Assembly (NCBI RefSeq): GCF_000732945.1
Contig: NZ_CP008944.1
Coordinates: 62,001-126,000 of the forward strand
DNA from: Corynebacterium atypicum
GTDB taxonomy: Bacteria > Actinomycetota > Actinomycetes > Mycobacteriales > Mycobacteriaceae
Direction: 5' to 3'
Length of the DNA: 64,000 bases
The stretch's first letter is position 1; each line of letters starts with the position of its first letter. The notes beneath the pieces were generated by a model. That model was not told the DNA's origin and made no database searches. It saw only the letters and a program-made list of their open reading frames with translations. The position numbers were made by a program, and so were the translations under genes. Positions 17,712 to 26,498 of the stretch are shown here, in pieces.

Positions 17712-18509
17712 ATGAGCAACACGTCCTTCAGCGATAGCAGTGATAGCAGCGGCAGCAGCGGCGGCACTGCGAACAGAGCAGACACGGAAAAGACCAGAGG
17801 TGCCGGCCGAGTGGCCGTGGTGACCGGGGCGTCCTCGGGGATCGGGGAGGCCAGCGCCCGGGCGCTGGCCGCAGACGGCTGGCGGGTCGTCGTGGCTGCC
17901 CGTCGGTGGGACCGGCTCGAGAAGATCGCCGCCGAGATCGGCGGGCGGGCCATCGCGCTCGACGTGACTGACGATGCCTCCGTGGCGCGGTTCGCCGCCC
18001 AGCTTGATCGCGTCGACGTGCTGGTTAACAACGCCGGCGGAGCAAAGGGGCTGGACTACCTCAAGGACGCGGATCTCGACGACTGGCGCTGGATGTTCGA
18101 GACGAACGTGTTGGGCACGGTCCGTGTGACCAAGGCGCTGCGCGAGAAACTGGTGGCCTCCGAGGGGCTCATCATCAACATGGCCTCCATGGCCGCGTTC
18201 ACGCCCTACGCCGGCGGCGCCGGCTACAACGCGGCCAAGTTCGGACTGCGCGCGCTCACCCGGGTCCAGCGCATCGAGGAGGTTCTCGATGGCACCCCGA
18301 TCCGCGTCACGGAGATCGATCCCGGGCGGGTCAAGACGGACTTCTCGCTGGTGCGTTTCAAGGGCGACAAAAAGCGTGCCGACGCCGTCTACGCCGACAA
18401 GCTCAACCTGTCGGCCGACGACATCGCCGAGGCCGTTCGTTGGGTGGCGTCGCTGCCCAAGCACGTGAACGTAGACACGATGAACATCATGGCGCGCGAC
18501 CAGGCGTAG
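17712..18509 (+). CDS. Short-chain dehydrogenase/reductase (YdfG-like)
   Basis: About 265 residues. A Ser/Gly-rich N-terminal tail encoded by AGC-rich repeats precedes the Rossmann motif TGASSGIGEA (about residues 39-48), NNAGG near 109, catalytic Ser in NMASMAA and Tyr-x3-Lys in GYNAAKFGL. The C-terminal segment contains the conserved ITEIDPGRVKTDFS. This is an NADP-dependent cytosolic oxidoreductase close to the serine/3-hydroxy acid dehydrogenase YdfG; the substrate is inferred only from family. An in-frame ATG three codons upstream (17703) is also possible. Confidence 0.87.
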   Translation: MSNTSFSDSSDSSGSSGGTANRADTEKTRGAGRVAVVTGASSGIGEASARALAADGWRVVVAARRWDRLEKIAAEIGGRAIALDVTDDASVARFAAQLDRVDVLVNNAGGAKGLDYLKDADLDDWRWMFETNVLGTVRVTKALREKLVASEGLIINMASMAAFTPYAGGAGYNAAKFGLRALTRVQRIEEVLDGTPIRVTEIDPGRVKTDFSLVRFKGDKKRADAVYADKLNLSADDIAEAVRWVASLPKHVNVDTMNIMARDQA

Positions 18510-18549
18510 CTGAAAAACGCCTGGTGTAGCTGCGTTAACCTCGAAAATT

Positions 18550-19236
18550 ATGACGGGAAGTTCCATCGCCTCGCTGCTCGCCGCGTGGGTCGCCATGATG
18601 GTGGCGCCCGGCCCGGACGTGGTGCAGATCACCAGGCAGAGCGCGCGCTCACGCGCGGCCGGCGTGTGGTGCGCGCTGGGGGTGATGGGCGGGATCGCCG
18701 TGTGGATCACGGCCACACTCGTGGGCCTGGCCGCGCTGCTGCGCACCCATCCGGCGATTCTCAGCTGGATGCAGCTCATCGGGGGCTCTTACCTGGTCTT
18801 AATGGGGGTACGCTCGATGGCCGGCGGGTGGCGCACCGGCAGGCTGGCCCGGGAGGCTCGGCGAGTGCGGCCGGTCGCCGCGGCCAGCGGCGCCGGAGCG
18901 CCGGATGATGGAGCTCGGGATGACGGAGCGCCCGATGACGAGGCGCCAGGCGGTGGCAGTGCGGCGCACGCCGCGCTTCGCGGCGCTGATCAGCCCTGCC
19001 CTGAGGGCCCCGCTCAACCCGGCCCCGGGCGGGCATTCCTCGCGGGACTCACCACCAACCTGGCCAACCCGAAGGCGCTCCTCTTTTTCGGCGCCGTGTT
19101 TGCGTAGTTCATCGCCCCGGGCATGGGCTGGCAGTGGGCCGTGGCCATGGCGCTGATGCTCATCGTCGCCGGGGCGATTTTCTTCGCGGTGGGTGCGGTG
19201 CTGGCCGTCCAGGGGTTCGCGGAGCTAGCTGGCTGA
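18550..19236 (+). pseudogene. LysE-family exporter interrupted by an in-frame amber codon
   Basis: The frame starts MTGSSIASLLAAWVAMMVAP and carries the family features PGPDVVQITRQ and the late TTNLANPKALLFFGAVFA. A TAG at 19105-19107 (codon 186) stops it; in the same frame the typical FIAPGMGWQWA continues to a TGA at 19234-19236. Glutamine (CAG) is the residue usually found at the TAG position, so a C-to-T change is likely. About 45 residues of Ala/Gly/Asp-rich sequence are inserted between the central helices (about residues 100-150) and the extreme C-terminus looks shortened. Intact relatives export amino acids or homoserine lactones. Confidence 0.85.
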
Positions 19237-19257
19237 GGCCTCGATAGACTGGCCGGC

Positions 19258-19554
19258 ATGCAGGACAATCAAGTCCCCGTGCGCGGCGGGGAGATTAAGC
19301 TGGGCCAGTTTCTTAAGCTCGCCAATCTGGTAGAGACCGGCGGCGAAGCCAAAGAGGTGATCGCGCAGGGCGAGGTCACCGTCAACGGTGAGACGGACAC
19401 CCGCCGCGGCCGCCGGCTGGTGGCCGGCGACCAGGTGCGCGTGGGCGGGATGACCGCCGCGGTGGCCGATGCCGCCGCTACCGGCGAGGACGATTACTTC
19501 GACGAGGCCACCGCCGACGACGATTTTGATCCCGAGAAGTGGAGGAACCTGTAA
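19258..19554 (+). CDS. S4-domain RNA-binding protein (YbcJ-like)
   Basis: 98 residues. The S4 motif occupies about residues 12-65: IKLGQFLKLANLVETGGEAK, then IAQGEVTVNGETDTRRGRRL and a beta strand DQVRVGG. The C-terminal 30 residues are acidic. Small S4 proteins of this type bind structured RNA, often ribosomal. It follows the broken LysE gene and is followed, after one base, by the VOC gene at 19556, so the two are probably co-transcribed. Confidence 0.85.
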   Translation: MQDNQVPVRGGEIKLGQFLKLANLVETGGEAKEVIAQGEVTVNGETDTRRGRRLVAGDQVRVGGMTAAVADAAATGEDDYFDEATADDDFDPEKWRNL

Positions 19555-19555
19555 C

Positions 19556-20386
19556 GTGCCAGCGTTTCACGCCCAGAGCGGGATGCCGTACTGGATCGAC
19601 CTGAACACCCCGGACCCGGAAGCCGCGGCCCGGTTCTACGCGAGCCTCCTCGGCTGGCAGGTTGCCGAGGAGCAGCCGGGTTCGGGCTACCGGATCGCGC
19701 GGGTGCAGGGCCTGCTGGTGGCGGGGATCATCGCCGCCACGGGCGGGGCGACCACCTGGGTGACGTACTTCCTGGCCGATCACCTCGCGCGCGCCCTCGA
19801 GCGGGTGGTCGAGCTGGGCGGGCAGGTGCTCTCCCAGCCGGCTCAGGTGCAGCTGGGGACGATGGCCGTGGTGGCCGACCCTGCTGGTGCGCTCTTCGGG
19901 TTGATCGAGCCGGCCGGGGAGGAGGCCTTTGTGGCCGCCGGGGAGCCCGGGTGCGCGGTGTGGCACGAGCTGAGTGCCACGCGTAATTTCGACGCCTGCG
20001 TCGAGTTCTACCAGCGGCTTTTCGGCTGGGAATCGGCGACCATCGGCGGCGAGGACACCGGGCTGCCCAAGTACGCGACGTTGCTTGCTGACGCCGCGCC
20101 CTTTGCCGGCTTGCGCGACGCCGCGGCGGCGTTTCCGCCCGGCACGCCCAGCTTTTGGCAGACGTTCCTTGGGGTCAAGGACCTCGCCGCGGCCACGGCT
20201 TCCGTGCCAGGACTGGGTGGGGAGGTTGTAGTCGAGCCCTTCGATGCCGAATTCGGGCGGCTCGCGGTGATCTCTGATGCCACCGGCGCCAAGGTGACGC
20301 TCTGCGAGGTTGAGGAATATACGCACCTGGACGTCGAGGAAGGCAACGACGTGTTCGAAGCCCTGCGCCAGCAGGGGTTGGCGTAG
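19556..20386 (+). CDS. VOC-family protein with two glyoxalase-like domains (CFP32/Rv0577-like)
   Basis: 276 residues starting at a GTG (VPAFHAQSGMPYWIDLNTPD) that has GGAGG about 11 bases upstream and overlaps the end of the S4 gene region. Two VOC modules are visible: residues about 10-130 (PEAAARFYASLLGWQV) and about 140-270 (FDACVEFYQRLFGWE). The architecture matches the mycobacterial 27-kDa VOC antigen. Such proteins bind metal and small molecules; a role in methylglyoxal or cofactor metabolism has been suggested for relatives but is not established here. Confidence 0.87.
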   Translation: MPAFHAQSGMPYWIDLNTPDPEAAARFYASLLGWQVAEEQPGSGYRIARVQGLLVAGIIAATGGATTWVTYFLADHLARALERVVELGGQVLSQPAQVQLGTMAVVADPAGALFGLIEPAGEEAFVAAGEPGCAVWHELSATRNFDACVEFYQRLFGWESATIGGEDTGLPKYATLLADAAPFAGLRDAAAAFPPGTPSFWQTFLGVKDLAAATASVPGLGGEVVVEPFDAEFGRLAVISDATGAKVTLCEVEEYTHLDVEEGNDVFEALRQQGLA

Positions 20387-20461
20387 GTCATCACTGCCCG
20401 GGTCAAGGACAGTGGGCCATTGTGGTAAAAGCGTAGGGCGCTGGCGCTAGGGCCCCTGCCT

Positions 20462-21412
20462 TTAATCCGGCGTCGGAACGGCACGCAAAAAGTCGGCCAC
20501 CTGGCGGATCTTTTCGCGGGTGACCTCGGGGGTCTGGATCCGGTGGCGAGCGACGAGCTCTGCGACGGTGATGCCAGCGACGCCGTCGATGCCCTCGGGG
20601 CGTTCGGCTACCTCATCCTGGCGGCCGATCTGGACCAGGGTGCGCGGCCAGGTTTCCGGGGTACAGAGCTTTACGTCCCCACGCACCGCGTCGGGTAGCT
20701 TGGCCACCGACCCGAGATCGGGGAAGGTGAGCACCAGGGTGTCGGCCGTGTCGGCGCTGAGTACCGCGAGTGCGCCGCCGGAGGAGTAACCCCAGACGGT
20801 CACCGATGTGGCGCCGTGCGACCGCGCGTAATCGGCCGCGCGGTGCACGGCGGCGACCATCTCTGGGAGGGTGTGTTCGGGCGCCAGCGGGTAGTCAAGA
20901 TCGAGGATCGTGGTGCCGGATAGGACGGCCGCTGCGGCGACCTCGGGCCGCCACTGCATCTCGAGCGCCTCGCCGGCGCCGCGCCACCAGCCGCCAGAGT
21001 GGAGCGATACGGCCCAGGCGCCGGTGGGCTCGGGTGGTGTGAAGAGCGCCGCCGACACCTCGGGTACCTCGGTGACCCCGGCTGCAGTGCCGTAGGCGAC
21101 ACCGGGCATCGAGTGGTCTAGCCCGCTTCCCAGCATGAGCATCGCCGCGTGGGTGATGCGATCCGGAAGAAGCGCAGTCCATTTGTCGGCGGGGTCTGGG
21201 TCCCCGTCGCCGCCGGCCCAGGGCGGGGTAAACGACGGCAGCGGATAGTGGGCGTCGATGTAGGAGCCCAGCTGCTCGAGCTGCTCTTCTTGGGTGAGTT
21301 GGCGGTCGACGCCGCCGACCTGGAAGGACTCGCGCTCGTGTTCCGCGTCGGCCCAGTTTCCGCCCTCGGGGGCGTTGGTTACGGCCGCGTTGGGTTCAGC
21401 TGTGTTCGTCAT
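20462..21412 (-). CDS. Alpha/beta hydrolase (HSL-type esterase-like)
   Basis: 316 residues. HSGGWWRGAG near residue 150 is the oxyanion-hole HGG-type motif, and GYSSGGA near 228 is the GxSxG nucleophile elbow. LDYPLAPEHTLPE is typical of the hormone-sensitive-lipase branch. The expected acid is in the IGRQDEV segment and the His is in the VARHRIQTPEVT segment, both typical distances. No signal peptide is seen, suggesting a cytosolic esterase. The start at 21412 has AAGGGC just upstream. A large hairpin lies in its 5' leader region. Confidence 0.82.
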   Translation of the reverse strand: MTNTAEPNAAVTNAPEGGNWADAEHERESFQVGGVDRQLTQEEQLEQLGSYIDAHYPLPSFTPPWAGGDGDPDPADKWTALLPDRITHAAMLMLGSGLDHSMPGVAYGTAAGVTEVPEVSAALFTPPEPTGAWAVSLHSGGWWRGAGEALEMQWRPEVAAAAVLSGTTILDLDYPLAPEHTLPEMVAAVHRAADYARSHGATSVTVWGYSSGGALAVLSADTADTLVLTFPDLGSVAKLPDAVRGDVKLCTPETWPRTLVQIGRQDEVAERPEGIDGVAGITVAELVARHRIQTPEVTREKIRQVADFLRAVPTPD

Positions 21413-21443
21413 GCCCTTAAGCCTAGGCGGAGGCGGATTTCTA

Positions 21444-21477
21444 CCACGCTGCCCCGGACTTTCCCGGGGCGGCGTGG
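21444..21477. other. 14-bp stem-loop between divergent genes
   Basis: CCACGCTGCCCCGG pairs with CCGGGGCGGCGTGG (one G:T pair) across a 6-base loop. It sits about 32 bases before the start of the minus-strand hydrolase gene and about 170 bases before the plus-strand gene, so it is not positioned as a terminator of either. It may be a leader-RNA structure. Confidence 0.6.
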
Positions 21478-21647
21478 CCCCAGGGGGCTTTTGCGTCGGA
21501 CCCGCACCGGATCTGTGCCCGCTCGAGGGACGCGTCGCGGCGCATTCGGCGAGAGGCACAGCATATACCGGGCAGATTCCCAGGTTAGGTCACATAAAGT
21601 GTGGTAATAACGAAGGGTAGTCCGATCAGTAGAAAGTTAGGGTGCTC

Positions 21648-22229
21648 ATGAGCCAGGATCTCCCTTACCTCGACCTCGCCCGTAGGTTTGCCGGCTTCAC
21701 CGAGGTAGCCGGCGTGTGGTCTGTGCCCGACCCAAAGGCGCGGATACGCCTCGATGTGATCATGGGCCGCGACCTTTACGGGCGCGTGCTGCAGTTTCCG
21801 GTGACGGTCCGCGAGGATGCGTCCGACCTCGATCCGCAGGTGCAGCTGACCGAGCTTGATTCCACAGCGATCGTTTCGATGGCCACCGGAGACCCCGATG
21901 CAGTGCGCGCCGTGGTCAGCGCCATTGTGAACGCCAGCTCCATCGAGTCCGCCGAGTGCGGCTTGCGCGTCCAGGGCACGGGAGAGGCTGCCGACGCCGC
22001 CTCGATCGGCGAGGTCCGCTTGCGCGAGGTGACCCGCCAGCGTGCGGTGGGCGCGGCCCGCATCGGCGATACCGAGCGGAACTTTGTCCTGCGCCTTGCA
22101 GCTCAGCCGGGGTTGGTGCGGCCTTCGAGCACCGCGTACCAGACCCCGCGGCTGCGCCTGGACGGGAGTTCCGTGGAGCTTTTTGGCGAGCAGCCCCGGG
22201 TGCTCGCGGACCTCTACTGGCAGAGCTAG
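21648..22229 (+). CDS. Conserved hypothetical protein, possible maltokinase-cap-like fold
   Basis: 193 residues from ATG 21648 (a GTG at 21642 is also in frame). There is no signal peptide or membrane segment. The segment DLYGRVLQFPVTVRED near residue 45 resembles the yqvPLtyR region of the N-terminal cap of maltokinases, and the rest (VQLTELDSTAIVSMATGDPD) also fits loosely; this is a weak resemblance. The protein ends without a kinase domain. The gene stands alone, convergent with the MaoC gene. The function is unknown. Confidence 0.6.
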   Translation: MSQDLPYLDLARRFAGFTEVAGVWSVPDPKARIRLDVIMGRDLYGRVLQFPVTVREDASDLDPQVQLTELDSTAIVSMATGDPDAVRAVVSAIVNASSIESAECGLRVQGTGEAADAASIGEVRLREVTRQRAVGAARIGDTERNFVLRLAAQPGLVRPSSTAYQTPRLRLDGSSVELFGEQPRVLADLYWQS

Positions 22230-22372
22230 TTCCCGCAGGGGTGGGTTTCGCGCCGGGCGTGTCGATTTTGTCGCGCATCCGAGGGGGCTGCGGCCGCTCA
22301 ACGCTATAGCTTGCTTAGTCGCCCCACGGCGTGGATGATCTCCGGCTTGGTCGCTGACCGCAGCTGGAGAGA

Positions 22373-23323
22373 TCAGTCGCGCTCTGCGGTGAACGCTACG
22401 CGTCCGGGTATCCGCACGAGTTTGCCAAATTCGACGTCAAAGTGCAGTTTGCGCGGTACTAAGCCCTCCATCCGAGAGAGCATGAATGCCGCCTGCCACA
22501 TACCGTGGGCGATCGTGGTGGGAAAGCCGAAGGCTTTAGCCCCCAACTTAGAGACGTGGATCGGGTTTTTATCGCCGCTGGCATTTGCGTAGGAGGCGAT
22601 GGTGCGCTGGTCGACGTTGAAGAAGGCGGGCTGGGCCTCGGGGATCCGGGCATGGTCGATCGCGCTCGGGCCGACCGCAGGCAGGCCGTCGGTAGCAGCA
22701 CCCTTGCCTAAGAACCCCGAGACCTGCCGCCAGAGGAGTCGCCCGGCGTCACTCGGGGTTGTAGTGCCGCTGTCAACGGCTTGAGGCCTACCCGGGGCAG
22801 CGGCGCCGGGTTTTTCGCTTCCGGTGCCGGCGCAGACCTCGGTGATCACGTCGATAAGCACCCCGGCACGGTGCGCTCGCGGGTTGCCGGCAAAGACGCG
22901 GAAGTCGAGCGGAGTCCCAACCGGGATTGGGGCGAACTGTTCGATGCTGTTGGTCAGGTGCACGGTGCCTACTGCCGCGAAGAGAAAGCCTGGGGCGTTC
23001 ATCAGCTTGATGGCCAGCGGAAAGCCCAACACGTAGGGATAGGTCGCCGGCAGCCACTGGCCCAGCCGCAGGCCGGTGGCCAGGCAGTATTCGGCGAGGT
23101 GGTTGAGCTCCGGGACCACCCCGGTGACCTCGAATCCGGTGCAGGGGACACGATCCCTGGATCCGGGAGCAGTGTGCGGGGTGGCGAGCTTCCCGGGTTT
23201 CCATACTCCCGGCAGCATGCCGCCGAGGGCCCGGCGATATTCGGTCATGAGTTGTGGGATGGCCGGTAGCATCTCGAAGCCAATCCTGGCGGGTGCGTCC
23301 TTGTGCAGGCGGTTATCGGTCAT
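22373..23323 (-). CDS. MaoC-type 3-hydroxyacyl thioester dehydratase (HtdX-like)
   Basis: 316 residues with a double hotdog layout. The N-terminal half has LRLGQWLPATYPYVLGFPLA; the C-terminal half carries the hydratase-2 motif YANASGDKNPIHVSKLGAKA followed by GFPTTIAHGMW, including the catalytic Asp and His. It matches the mycobacterial HtdX (Rv0241c) and stands in the same order relative to the FabG4-like gene. The reaction would be reversible hydration of trans-2-enoyl thioesters. It starts 5 bases after the stop of the FabG4-like gene, so the two are one transcription unit. Confidence 0.85.
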   Translation of the reverse strand: MTDNRLHKDAPARIGFEMLPAIPQLMTEYRRALGGMLPGVWKPGKLATPHTAPGSRDRVPCTGFEVTGVVPELNHLAEYCLATGLRLGQWLPATYPYVLGFPLAIKLMNAPGFLFAAVGTVHLTNSIEQFAPIPVGTPLDFRVFAGNPRAHRAGVLIDVITEVCAGTGSEKPGAAAPGRPQAVDSGTTTPSDAGRLLWRQVSGFLGKGAATDGLPAVGPSAIDHARIPEAQPAFFNVDQRTIASYANASGDKNPIHVSKLGAKAFGFPTTIAHGMWQAAFMLSRMEGLVPRKLHFDVEFGKLVRIPGRVAFTAERD

Positions 23324-23328
23324 TGGCC

Positions 23329-24699
23329 CTAGGCTCCCAGCAGGTTTTGCCCGCAGACGCGTACCGTGTTGCCGCTCACGGCCGCGGATGCCGGGGCGGC
23401 GAAGTAGGCGATGGTCTCGGCGACGTCGATAGTCTGGCCGCCTTGGTTAAGCGAGTTGAGCCGGCGGCCCACCTCACGCGGGCCGAACGGCATCGCGGCC
23501 GTCATCGCGGTCTCGATGAACCCGGGGGCGACAGCGTTGATGGTCCGCCCGGTGCCGGCGAAGCGCTCCTTCAGCGCGTCGACGAGCCCGATCACGCCGG
23601 CCTTGGTTGTAGCGTAATTGGTCTGGCCGCGGTTACCCGCGATACCGGCCATGGAGCTGACTCCGATGACGCGCGCGGCATCGGAAAGCGCACCGAGCTC
23701 GAGCAGCTTTTCGGTGATGCGCACTGGGGCGACTAGGTTGATGCTTTGTACGAGGTTCCACTGGCCCTCGTTCATGTTGGCCAGAAGTTTATCGCGGGTC
23801 ACGCCGGCGTTGTGGACGATGATGTCCACCTGACCGCCGTAGCGTTTCTCGGCGTTGCTGGCGATGGTCTCCGCCGCATCCGGTGAGGTCACGTCCAGCG
23901 GCAGCGCGGTGCCCTTTGTCCTATTCGCGGTCTGGGCCAGGCCCTCGCCGGCCGCCGGAACGTCCACGCAGATCACCCGAGCTCCGTCGCGGGCAAGCAC
24001 CTCGGCGATGGTGGCTCCGATGCCGCGCGCGGCGCCAGTGACCACGGCCACCTGCCCGGCCAGCGGCTTTTCCCAGTTTTCCGGCAGCTGTGGAGCCTGG
24101 GTACCTACCCGGATCACCTGGGCGTCGACGAAGGCGGACTTACCCGAGAGGACAAACCGCAGCGTAGAGGCGAGCTGGTCGAGGCTGCCGTCCTGGGCGT
24201 GCAGCTGTGGATCGGTGTAGACGAGTTGTGCGGTAGCGCCGCGGCGTAGCTCCTTGGCGAGTGAGCGGCTAAAGCCTTCCAGGGCGCGCTGGGCGACGCG
24301 TTCGTCGACGTCGCTGACAGCCTCTGGATGAGCTCCGAGGACGACGACGCGCGCGCAGGGCAGGAGCTTGCGTAGCTGTGGGTGGAAGAACTCGTAGAGC
24401 TGATACAGCTGTTCGGGCCGGGTGATGCCGGTGGCGTCGAAGACGCGGGCAGCGCGCCGGGAGTCGGCCTGGGCGTCGAGGAACTGGTAATCGGGGCCAA
24501 GGGTGTCGCGCAGCCTGGAGAGGAGACGGCCTGAGCCTCCGAGGACGACGGGGCCGCAAAGGAGCGGCTCGCCGGGCTGGAATCGACGCAGTGGTTCGCC
24601 CTGCGGGATGCCGGCTTTGGCGGCGAGCGGGGAATTGATGGCAGCCTCTAGCAGGCTGCGCTTTTTCTGCGGCGATTTTGAGGGCTTTTTCTGAGGCAT
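23329..24699 (-). CDS. fabG4: FabG4-like 3-oxoacyl reductase with N-terminal flavodoxin-like domain
   Basis: 456 residues, close to mycobacterial FabG4 (about 454). Residues 1-200 are the extra domain (PQGEPLRRFQPGEPLLCGP; FDATGITRPEQLYQLYEFFH) that distinguishes this high-molecular-weight FabG. The SDR half has VTGAARGIGATIAEVLARDG (NAD(H) site), HNAGVTRDKLLANM, SSMAGIAGN and the Tyr-x3-Lys NYATTKAGVIGL. It reduces 3-oxoacyl-CoA/ACP in a fatty-acid cycle in the cytosol. The start MPQKKPSKSPQKK at 24699 is preferred; the frame extends upstream into Arg-rich sequence with no ribosome binding site. Confidence 0.9.
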   Translation of the reverse strand: MPQKKPSKSPQKKRSLLEAAINSPLAAKAGIPQGEPLRRFQPGEPLLCGPVVLGGSGRLLSRLRDTLGPDYQFLDAQADSRRAARVFDATGITRPEQLYQLYEFFHPQLRKLLPCARVVVLGAHPEAVSDVDERVAQRALEGFSRSLAKELRRGATAQLVYTDPQLHAQDGSLDQLASTLRFVLSGKSAFVDAQVIRVGTQAPQLPENWEKPLAGQVAVVTGAARGIGATIAEVLARDGARVICVDVPAAGEGLAQTANRTKGTALPLDVTSPDAAETIASNAEKRYGGQVDIIVHNAGVTRDKLLANMNEGQWNLVQSINLVAPVRITEKLLELGALSDAARVIGVSSMAGIAGNRGQTNYATTKAGVIGLVDALKERFAGTGRTINAVAPGFIETAMTAAMPFGPREVGRRLNSLNQGGQTIDVAETIAYFAAPASAAVSGNTVRVCGQNLLGA

Positions 24700-25048
24700 C
24701 GTGGTTCTTTCTGTCTCGGTTTCTCGATCGTGTTTTTGCAAGTGGCCGGGCCGTGGGCTTTCGCGTTGGCGGTCTGGCCTGCGTGCGCGAACACGACTGA
24801 TCTCTGGTCCCGCGTGGCCCCGTGCTCGTGGCCTGGCGCAGGCGGTGGCACACACAGTAGCAGGATTTAAATGTGACTGACATCAAAAATAAGACGCCAT
24901 ATTGCCTGCAGCACGTTACACTAGGTGGAAATCTGCGTGGTGTGCTCGCTTGCATCGCAGAGGCCGCGCTACCGCAAAGCAGCTTTTGGGTGTGTGAGCA
25001 CCGCGCTCTGATGCTCAAAGGTACAACGCGTCGAAGGAGAATAGCCCC
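24700..25048. other. Divergent promoter region between fabG4 and the thiolase gene
   Basis: The region has an AT-rich centre (about 24865-24930) expected to hold back-to-back promoters. TACACT at about 24919-24924 matches the corynebacterial -10 pattern TANANT. A short GAAGGAG before 25049 is the thiolase ribosome binding site. I see no operator as clear as the one at 26414-26435. Confidence 0.45.
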
Positions 25049-26377
25049 ATGTCTAACCACTCAGCCTCGGACCACTCAGCGCCCAAATCGACCCGCCGCG
25101 TCGCCATCCTGGGCGGCAACCGGATCCCGTTTGCCCGGTCGAATAAGGAGTACGCGGATGCCTCGAACCGGGACATGCTCACCGCGGCCATCGACGGGCT
25201 GGTCGCCCGCTACGGCCTGCAGGACGAGCGGCTGGGCATGGTCGCCGCCGGCGCCGTGCTCAAGCACGTGCGGGACTTTAACCTCACCCGCGAGTGTGTG
25301 CTCGGCAGCTCATTAGCGTCGACGACTCCGGCGATCGACGTGCAACAGGCTTGCGGCACTGGGCTGGCCGCGGCGGTGTATGTCAGCGACGCGATCGCCC
25401 GGGGTCGCATCGATGTTGGGCTCGCAGGCGGGGTGGATACGACGTCGGACGCGCCCCTGGCCGTTGGCGATCAGCTGCGCCGCACGCTGATTAAGCTAAC
25501 CCGGGCCAAGTCCGCCAGCCAGCGTGCCAAGCTGATTGGCTCGATCAGGCCAGCCCAGTTCGTGCCCGAGCAGCCACAGAATGGCGAGCCGCGCACCGGG
25601 TTGTCGATGGGGGAGCATGCGGCGATTACCGCGCGGGAGTTTGGCATCACCCGCCAGGAGCGGGATGAGCTAGCCGCGCGTTCGCATCAGAACCTGGCCC
25701 GAGCGTACGGGGAAGGCTTTTTTAGCGATCTGATCACGCCGTTTTTGGGCGTGCAGCGCGATACCAATCTGCGTCCGGATTCCACCGTGGAGAAGTTGGC
25801 GGCGCTGCGTCCGGTATTTGGTAAGAAGGACGCTGAGCTGCACGGAGCGCAGGCCACGATGACGGCCGGGAATTCGACGCCGCTTACTGACGGCGCGTCG
25901 GTGGCGCTGTTGGCTTCGGAAAAGTGGGCCGAGGAGCATCGTCTGCCGGTGCGTGCGTGGCTGGTTGACACCGAGACGGCGGCCGTGGACTTTGTGCATG
26001 GTCCCGACGGGTTGCTCATGGCGCCTACCTACGCGATCCCGCGGTTGTTGGATCGCAACGGGCTTACGCTGCAGGACTTCGACTTCTATGAGATTCACGA
26101 GGCCTTTGCCTCTCAGGTGCTGGCCGCTCTCGCGGCGTTTGAGTCTGCGGAGTATTGCCGGGATCGGTTGGGCCTAACGGAGGCGTTGGGTGCTATCGAT
26201 CGCGAGCGCCTGAATGTCAAGGGTTCCTCGTTGGCGGCTGGGCACCCGTTCGCCGCGACGGGTGCCCGCATCCTGGCTACCGCGGCGAAGATGCTGGAAG
26301 AGGCCGGTGGTGGTCGCACTTTGGTGAGTATTTGCGCGGCCGGCGGGCAGGGCATCGCGGCCATTGTGGAGCGGTAG
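25049..26377 (+). CDS. Acetyl-CoA C-acyltransferase (FadA2-like thiolase)
   Basis: 442 residues. The nucleophilic Cys is in IDVQQACGTGLAAAV (Cys102); the His is in EIHEAFASQV near 350; GHPFAATGAR near 395 and the second acid/base Cys in SICAAGGQG near 430 complete the thiolase active site. GAAGGAG is well placed before the ATG. The neighbourhood (HtdX, FabG4, then acyl-CoA oxidase type) parallels mycobacterial Rv0241c-Rv0244c, where the third gene is fadA2. This suggests a beta-oxidation-like or chain-remodelling cycle. Confidence 0.9.
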   Translation: MSNHSASDHSAPKSTRRVAILGGNRIPFARSNKEYADASNRDMLTAAIDGLVARYGLQDERLGMVAAGAVLKHVRDFNLTRECVLGSSLASTTPAIDVQQACGTGLAAAVYVSDAIARGRIDVGLAGGVDTTSDAPLAVGDQLRRTLIKLTRAKSASQRAKLIGSIRPAQFVPEQPQNGEPRTGLSMGEHAAITAREFGITRQERDELAARSHQNLARAYGEGFFSDLITPFLGVQRDTNLRPDSTVEKLAALRPVFGKKDAELHGAQATMTAGNSTPLTDGASVALLASEKWAEEHRLPVRAWLVDTETAAVDFVHGPDGLLMAPTYAIPRLLDRNGLTLQDFDFYEIHEAFASQVLAALAAFESAEYCRDRLGLTEALGAIDRERLNVKGSSLAAGHPFAATGARILATAAKMLEEAGGGRTLVSICAAGGQGIAAIVER

Positions 26378-26413
26378 CTGATTCTAGGAGCTCAGGCGGT
26401 GGGTTCTCGGAAA

Positions 26414-26435
26414 AATACGAGTAATCATTCGTATT
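26414..26435. promoter_or_regulatory. 22-bp interrupted palindrome, likely operator
   Basis: AATACGA and TCGTATT flank an 8-bp centre; 9 of the 11 position pairs are complementary. It lies 37 bases after the thiolase stop and 64 bases before the acyl-CoA oxidase start, in the most AT-rich part of the gap. The layout is typical of a TetR-family (FadR-like) operator; the regulator is not in the window. Confidence 0.6.
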
Positions 26436-26498
26436 TCGCTTAAACTGTCCGCGTCGATAGATATAGTGATCTACACCATAAACAGGAAGGGGGATAAG

